Below are positions 58,362 through 64,000 of a DNA stretch of 64,000 nucleotides, in pieces; the stretch's first letter is position 1, and every line of letters starts with the position of its first letter. The DNA lies in contig OZ007576.1 of assembly GCA_963931925.1 (NCBI GenBank), positions 10,448,261-10,512,260 on the forward strand, read 5' to 3'. The notes beneath the pieces were generated by a model. The model was given only the letters and a program-made list of their open reading frames with translations. It was not told where the DNA came from and ran no database searches. A program made the position numbers and the translations under genes. Source of the DNA: Onchidella celtica. Lineage: Eukaryota; Mollusca; Gastropoda; Systellommatophora; Onchidiidae.

Positions 58362-58770
58362 CATTATTATAGACATTCAAGAAAACACCATCACAGACAT
58401 TCAAGAAAACAACATCACAGACATTCAAGAAAACACCATCTCAGAATAGATAAACAAGAGAAAAAAATCACAGACGTTCAAGAAAACAATATCACACAAT
58501 ACATATTCAAGAAAACGCCATCACAGATATTCAAGAAAACACTCTCACAGACATAGAGGACAACAGCATCACAGAGATTAAAGAAACCAACATCACAGAC
58601 ATGAAGGAAAGAACATCACAGACATAAAAAAAAAAAAAAAAACACATCATAGACATTCAAGAAAACAACATCACAGACATTCAAGAAAACAACATCACTG
58701 ACATTCAAGATAACACCATCAAAGACGTTCAAGAAAATACCATCAGAGACATTCAACAGAAAATTCTCAT
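57225..58770 (-). repeat. 24-bp minisatellite expanded to about 1.5 kb (copy C, inverted)
   Basis: On the + strand, units read ACAGACATTCAAGAAAACAC and variants, the inverse of the array after copies A and B. More than 55 units are present, with an interposed (TTA)n tract at about 58325-58372. It ends at the inverted copy of the lectin 3' flank at about 58.8 kb. The associated open frames are artefacts. Confidence 0.93.
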
Positions 58771-58779
58771 AAATCTTTT

Positions 58780-59575
58780 ACCTCTTTTATTTTTTTTTTT
58801 CCGAATTTTATTCGAAAATCTTTATTTCCAGTCAATATTTGATGATCTAAATAACAGAATACAACACGTATATTAAGTCATAATGCCAAACCGAATAGAA
58901 GGAATGAACTACCTGCAATTAAATATGGGAATTTAGTAAAGAGAAAAGAACAGCCTCAATTAAATCCGCTTCAGAAAATAAGATTACAAAGCACATGATG
59001 AAAACAACCACACAAACGGATTCAACATCAGCATTGATGTTTGTACTAAATTTTCAAAATGACCTTATTGTCTTCTTGCATGCTAAGATGTACAAAACAG
59101 CTTACAGAACATAAGCTCGCACCAGCACTCTTTGTATCTACCCATAATATTGTTGTTTTGTTTGTTGTTGTTTTGTTTTTTTTTGGAATATATATAATTA
59201 TAAAGTTAAAAATATTACCTGAGTGAAATCAATGTCCCAAAACATGATCAAGTTTCGGCCTGTCTTGAGATTTTTATTTTTTTTTTGTCAAGGTTGCAAA
59301 AGATTTGATTCATGGATATGAAAATCAAAGTGACGGCAAGTCGTGCGGATCACAGATCAGGCTGTTTGCAGGCAAAAGCATCTCCGTACCAACAGTGATG
59401 ATCATTGCGTAAGTACCTATTTGATGCAGCTGGGCAAGAGATCCATGTTTGCGTGCACAATTCTCCTCCACATCACCACCATAGAGTTCACCTGTGGATG
59501 TCATTACCATAGGTTCTATATGATGGAACTAGAGATAGAGATGAAATTGACTGGTGACGCACCAGTATTTTAAAA
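58780..59575 (-). pseudogene. Inverted lectin copy C: last exon and 3' flank
   Basis: The minus-strand sequence from 59575 downward matches the end of intron 3, exon 4 (59491-59350) and the 3' flank of copies A and B, including AATAAA (58826-58821). Exon 4 begins GEL where B has GEP, so EPN is lost, and continues GGDVEENCA. A 2-bp gain before CATGG puts TWIS...RYLRNDHHC and DAFACKQPDL into another frame. Exons 1-3 are absent. It is a truncated, frame-shifted relic. Confidence 0.85.
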
Positions 59576-59689
59576 ATGTATGTCATCTGTGTATTCCCCG
59601 AGTGGGCTGGCCAATGAGTGTAAATAAAAAGAAGAAGACCCTATGGTCAAGGCAAAAGGTCATAAAATATTTTCCCTCAAATTGTCCCC

Positions 59690-59849
59690 CATACGCGTTT
59701 TCACCCCCCACCCTCCACTATAGCTCCTTTTTGTCGTTTTCGCCCCCTTGTTTCCCTTTTCTACATTTTCGTCACCCCCCCCCCCCACCATTCAAAATCG
59801 CCCCTGTTTGGAGGGGGGGGGGCGATATCGCCCACGTTGAGAAGCACTG
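59690..59849 (-). mobile_element. hAT-like element end fragment
   Basis: The minus strand starts CAGTGCTTCTCAACGTGGGC, then GATATCGCCCC and GGGGCGATTTTGAATGG with C/G tracts. This is the same type of end as at 17490-17700. The opposite end is not recognised. Confidence 0.5.
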
Positions 59850-59972
59850 GTAAACAGCCTGAGTACTGTATTCTGGGAAGACAACCGTCCACATAACTAC
59901 CAGTGGCTGGAAAATCGACACTTACCAGGACACTCTCGGTACATTTGGCACATGCTGTTCCTCTTTGCATAT

Positions 59973-60265
59973 CAGTGGCGTAGCGCGGGGATGGGGGGGG
60001 GGGGCACGGGGCGGTTGTCCCAGGCACAAAATTCTTAGGGGCGGAAAATTTCAAAAGAAAAAGAAATTAAATTACACATAATAAATAATGAAAAGCGAGC
60101 CTCCACCCCCCCCCCCCCCACACAGAAAATCTCCCAATGTTTGAACATTCTACGGTTTTTCAACATGACGGGGCAAATAAACACTGCCACGTACAAACTG
60201 TCCAGGCCTCAGCGGGTGCAATATTAGCCCTGCCCCGGACGTTGGCAACCCACGCTACGCCATTG
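59973..60265. mobile_element. hAT-like MITE (293 bp)
   Basis: The left end CAGTGGCGTAGCGCGGGG and the right end, inverted, CAATGGCGTAGCGTGGG form terminal inverted repeats of a kind frequent in animal hAT elements. The flanking octamers TTGCATAT and ATGCACGC share TGCA and may be a worn 8-bp duplication. No transposase is present. Confidence 0.65.
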
Positions 60266-60644
60266 ATGCACGCAATTGTTTCAAGACCATTACATTCTTT
60301 TATTCACGTGCACTGGAATAGTAAAAAATTGAAATAATGATCACTCACTTTGTTGTAGAAACTTGTGTTGATCAAAAAGTAATTGTTGGAAAGAATGACA
60401 CAAGCCATGCAAAGGTTCTGGCTCACAAACACTGCAATTTAAAATTTGCTCTCCTTATCCAAAATTCATCATGTCCGTGAAATAGACATGTTTCGATCTG
60501 CACGCTTCATACTCTATGAATGTATTCCTTCCAAGTAAAAGCTTGCGTCAGCAGGGACCATCCATGAATTATGTAAACTCGGGGGCCCATACAAAATGCC
60601 AATGAAAGTTTCTGGATATCAAGGCCTATTCATAGACATTCAAA

Positions 60645-60838
60645 GTCAAATTTGGGCAAAAAGAAAAGGTTGTATGTTGCGAAACCCTGCGTGAGAAATA
60701 AAACCCAAACAATACAAAGCAAACTAAAGAGAAAGGTGTATTTTCTGTCCTCTCTTTAGTTTGCTTTGTATTGTTTGGGTTTTATTTCTCACGCAGGGTT
60801 TTGCAACATACAACCTTTTCTTTTTGCCCAATTTGGAC
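60645..60838. repeat. Near-perfect hairpin: 88-bp arms, 18-bp loop
   Basis: The left arm is 60645-60732 and the right arm 60751-60838, with 85 of 88 positions paired. The loop is 60733-60750. The arms contain GCAAAAAGAAAAGGTTGTAT and AATAAAACCCAAACAATACA and their inverses. The right arm continues into sequence shared with the other members of the fold-back family at 8.9 and 26.2 kb. Such high arm identity suggests a recent fold-back or gene-conversion event. Confidence 0.93.
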
Positions 60839-60893
60839 TTTGCTTATAGCCCTGCTGCGACCCCACAGTTTTTCTGTGGTTTTTAATGATATT
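60839..60893 (+). mobile_element. Outer part of fold-back family copy 3
   Basis: GCTGCGACCCCACAGTTTTT and TGTGGTTTTTAATGATATTTCA match the right end of copy 1 and, inverted, the left end of copy 2. It adjoins the start of lectin unit D. Confidence 0.6.
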
Positions 60894-61149
60894 TCATAGA
60901 CATTCACCATTTTAAGCACACAGCCCATTCCCATGAAAGTTGTTTTCATGGCGTTTTCTGCACGCCATTTTCACTCAGCGAATGTGCGGGTATTTTATAA
61001 TTTCGCTCCTTCTATTTCTATTGTAGGTGTTCCCATGTAAGCGTAATTTTGAGACATAATACATAATTTTAAAAAAACATGTTCTACAAAAACAAGCAGA
61101 GAAGAAGCACGCTTCATGGGAATAGGCCTTAATGGAAATGTATCACTGT

Positions 61150-61245
61150 TCATTTTCAAACTGCCAATCCTGGTATTCCCAAAGCATAATTGTTGCGTCG
61201 TCTACTTTAAGAATTGATAGAACTTCGATATTAAAGATTGAAGGT
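61150..61245 (+). promoter_or_regulatory. Conserved upstream block (copy D)
   Basis: Third copy of the GTTGCGTCGTCTACTT block, followed by GAATTCTGTATACAAC at about 61278. No lectin exon follows it, so any promoter here is orphaned. Confidence 0.3.
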
Positions 61246-61336
61246 AACAATAATTGAAACCCAAAAACCAGTGTATTGAATTCTGTATACAACAGTACAG
61301 AGGAGGAGTGATGGGTTATGTATTGCCTCACCGCAC

Positions 61337-61708
61337 CACAGACTAATAAAATACCCAGACTGGACGATCCCATTGTGTGACGTCACAAAACAGCGAAAGC
61401 TCATGAACCATCCGCCATTCTCTAGGTTACGGTAGCGACCGACGCTTCAGCATAGAGCAGCTACAATTTTGAATGATACCATTTTGACGCGCCTACTGAA
61501 CGAGGAAGTTTGGTTCCGCACCAAGAAATTATTACATGTACAACCAATCTTGACAAATAAAAAGAAATTTCTACTGCAGATAGAACTAGAATCAGAATTT
61601 CCCGAGCGGCGGCCATGTTGGTTATACAGTCGCCGCTCGGGAAATTCCGTAAAAAAACGACACATCCCGAAGCTCGTGTTTCCAGTCTGGTTAATTTATT
61701 AGTCTGTG
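61337..61708. mobile_element. 372-bp MITE, second member of the 33.0-kb family (inverted)
   Basis: The ends CACAGACTAATAAAATACCC and, inverted, CACAGACTAATAAATTAACC match the element at 33003-33403, and the interior matches it in reverse. It contains an extra internal inverted pair around GAATTTCCCGAGCGGCG (about 61589-61647). No clear target duplication was seen (CACCGCAC against CAAAGGAA), so a flank may have been rearranged. Confidence 0.8.
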
Positions 61709-61849
61709 CAAAGGAATGAATCTAAAAGGTGTATTGTCATGACATGAATGCCATCCTTAGTTGGTTCTGATCAAGAGATCGTTTTATGCCAGCTTTGCAC
61801 CAAGGCCATTTGGCTATTGGCACAACAGAATGAATGCTAAAGTTATCAA

Positions 61850-63020
61850 ATATGTCTGAGATGGTGGTGTTTTTTTTTTTTAAGTCTGTGAGATAAGTTT
61901 TTTTTTAATGTCCAAGACGTTTTTTTTCTTTCATGTCTGTGATGTTGGTTTCTTTAATTTCTGTGATGTCCTCTATATCTATCAGAATGTTTTCTTGAAT
62001 GTCTGTGATGTTTTCTTGCTGTCTGTGATGGTGTTTTTTTTTTTAATGTCTATGATGGTGTTTTCTTGGATGTCTGTGATGTGTTTGTTTTTTTTAATGT
62101 CTGTGACGTTGTTTTCTTTTATGTCTGTAATCTTGTTTTCTTTCATTTCTGTGATGCTGTTGTCCCCTATGTCTGTGATAGTGTTTTTTTGAATGTCTGT
62201 GATGGTATTTTCTTGAATATATAGCCTATATATGATGGTGTTTTCTTGAATCTCGGTGATGATGTATTCTTGAAGGTCTGTGGTGTTTTCTTGAAGGTCT
62301 GTGATTGTGTTTTCTTGAAAGTCTGTGACGGTGTTTTCTTGGATCTCTTTGATGGCGTTTTCTTGAATGTCTGTGGTGATGTTTTCTCGAATGACTGAGC
62401 TGGCGTTTTCTTGAATGTCTGTGATGGTGTTTTCTTGAATATCTGTGATGGTATTTTCTTAAATGTCCGTGATGATGTTTTCTTGAATGTCTCTGACGCC
62501 TTTTTCTTCTATTTTTGAGATAGTGTTTTCTTGAATGTCTGTGATGTTTTCTTGAATGTCTGTGGTGGTGTTTTCTTGCATGTTTGTGATGTTGTTTTCT
62601 TTATTATCTGTGATGTCCGTTGTCTTGTATGTCCGTGATGGTGTTTTCTTGAATGTCTGTGGTAGTGTTTTCTTGAATTCCTGTAATGGAGTTTTCTTGA
62701 ATGTCTGCGGTGATGTTTTCTTGAATGTCTGTGATGGTATTTTCTTATTTCCTTAGTTGTTTGTGATGGTGTTTTCTTACAGCCTGGGATATTGTTCTCT
62801 TGAATGTCTGTTATGGTGTTTTCTTGAATCTCTGTGATAGTGTTTTCTTGAATATCTGTGATCGTGTTATCCTGAACGTCTGTGATGGCTTTTTCTTGAA
62901 TGTCTATGATGATGTTTTCTTGAATGTCCGTGGCGCCACTTTCTTGTATGTCTGAGATGGTGTTTTCTTGAATGTCTGTAATAGTGTTTTCTTGAATGTC
63001 TATGATGGTGTTTTCATTAT
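61850..63020 (+). repeat. 24-bp minisatellite expanded to about 1.2 kb (copy D)
   Basis: About 45 or more units with TTTTCTTGAATGTCTGTGAT and variants lie in direct orientation. Together with the inverted array at 57.2-58.8 kb this makes a widely spaced inverted repeat. Frames through it are low-complexity artefacts. Confidence 0.93.
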
Positions 63021-63499
63021 TCGACTTCTGTTGGAAACTGAAATTATATTTTTATCCGGTAACGAACCACTCTTTTTTAATCCATGGAATTCCGTAAGGT
63101 TCATATGTTCACTATAGGGACGTATTTCCCTACAACAAACCGAACGTGGGTGCGATGTCCTAACCAATGGATCAACTGTGGGAAAGATAATTATCATTCC
63201 TATGTGCAAACTCGACCTACTAGCCGGATGCTGGTAGTTTTGCTGACTGGAGTATCTTCTAAACACACGAACGTCATATAACCATAATTCAATATTCCAG
63301 TTGGTTCTCATTCTATTCTCACACTCCCAAAGCTTAAATAAATGAATGCTACCGTGTCAATAGCAATTAGACTTGGAAAGTGAAAGAAACACCATAATGG
63401 AAACCAAAAATTACTGTGCTACGCACATTAAATTGTTATAAAATATTACAGTGGCACTGTGATGCGTTCTTTCTTGTACCACTGTATACTTGGAAGCTG

Positions 63500-64000
63500 C
63501 TCAGTTGGATAGAATACAACAAGCCATGCAAAATTCAACACTACTGTTCATTGTTAAGTTACGAATCCTAGTATTCCCAAAGCATAATTATTGATTCCTT
63601 CGTCTACTTAAAGAATCAATAGAAATTCCATTTTGAAGAATGAAGTTTACATGACTTGGGAACCAGTTACTTTTGTTCTAAATCTTGAATTCTGATGGCC
63701 TGATGGTTTATGTATAGCATCACTTGGCCGAATCTGCACTGACACACACTTCCCCTTTAGTATAAAAAAAAAAAATCTAAATAATTTATGCCTGATTGCC
63801 ATGAAAGCCAATCCGCTACTAGAGTATTAACGACTGAATTGCACAGTTATTGAACAAGCTGAGACTATAAATAACATTAACATATAATTATCATTAGTTT
63901 ATGGGTCTAAGCCAGGGGATTTGTATCTTTTTTCGGTGTTTTGCTTCTGAACATGTTTTGCTCGTGTCTTGGGAAGTACAAACATTGACCGCCGAGCATT
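63500..64000 (+). repeat. Start of a further lectin unit (E), cut by window end
   Basis: TACGAATCCTAGTATTCCCA, CGTCTACTTAAAGAATCAAT, GATGGTTTATGTATAGCATCAC and TTTATGCCTGATTGCC match the upstream flanks of copies A, B and D in order. The exons, if present, lie beyond the window. Confidence 0.7.

Larger units (their letters stand above)
60899..63500 (+). repeat. Lectin unit D: upstream flank fused to downstream flank
   Basis: The upstream block (60899-61335, including GTTGCGTCGTCTACTTTAAG near 61195) is followed by a 372-bp MITE. Next come TTTATGCCAGCTTTGCACCA-type upstream sequence (about 61777-61845) and then immediately the 24-bp array (61850-63020) and the post-array flank (63020-63500). 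All four exons and introns are missing. A deletion or recombination through the repeats is the simplest explanation. Confidence 0.8.

Overview
The window is animal nuclear DNA: AT-rich, with spliced genes, long introns, many interspersed repeats, and no rRNA, CRISPR or bacterial features. The gene content suggests a mollusc, probably a gastropod. It includes secreted PAN/apple plus C-type lectin proteins, MEGF/scavenger-receptor-F type EGF exons, tRNA-derived SINEs and many MITEs. This is an inference from style; no species is claimed.

Layout. 0-1 kb: the last exon of an unrecognised cysteine-rich gene on the + strand. 1-11 kb: no convincing gene; a CAACA-rich simple array (7.1-7.8 kb) and an old minisatellite (8.7-10.35 kb) cut by two mobile elements, one a hAT MITE. 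11-27.2 kb: minus-strand exons of an EGF-repeat receptor. There are two EGF exons (27.1 and 25.5 kb), a terminal transmembrane exon (21.4 kb) and a second, phase-compatible transmembrane exon (11.2 kb). Among them lie MITEs, microsatellites and one copy of a 1.5-kb repeat. 27.8-30.4 kb: a large hairpin and a SINE carrying a very regular 30-bp minisatellite.

30.4-64 kb is an array of segmental copies of one PAN + C-type lectin gene. Copy A (30.4-39.4 kb) is degenerate, and a stub lies at 42.66-43.7 kb. Copy B (43.7-51.3 kb) is intact: four exons and a predicted secreted protein of 253 aa. Copy C (59.57-57.2 kb) is inverted and retains only the last exon and 3' flank. Copy D (60.9-63.5 kb) has its upstream flank joined directly to its downstream flank, and copy E begins at about 63.5 kb. 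Differences between copies date the insertions. A decayed LINE is shared by A and B, so it is older than the duplication. A SINE, a solo LTR and a 401-bp MITE are in A only, and a solo-LTR-like insert is in B only, so these are probably younger. A nearly unaltered LTR element without recognisable coding genes lies at 51.6-56.4 kb, and a Ty3/gypsy integrase relic at 42.2-42.66 kb.

Functionally, the intact lectin (secreted, with a mannose-type EPN motif) and the EGF-repeat receptor both belong to families used for recognition of microbes or debris. The region therefore looks like an actively rearranging innate-recognition locus. That role is inferred from family membership only.
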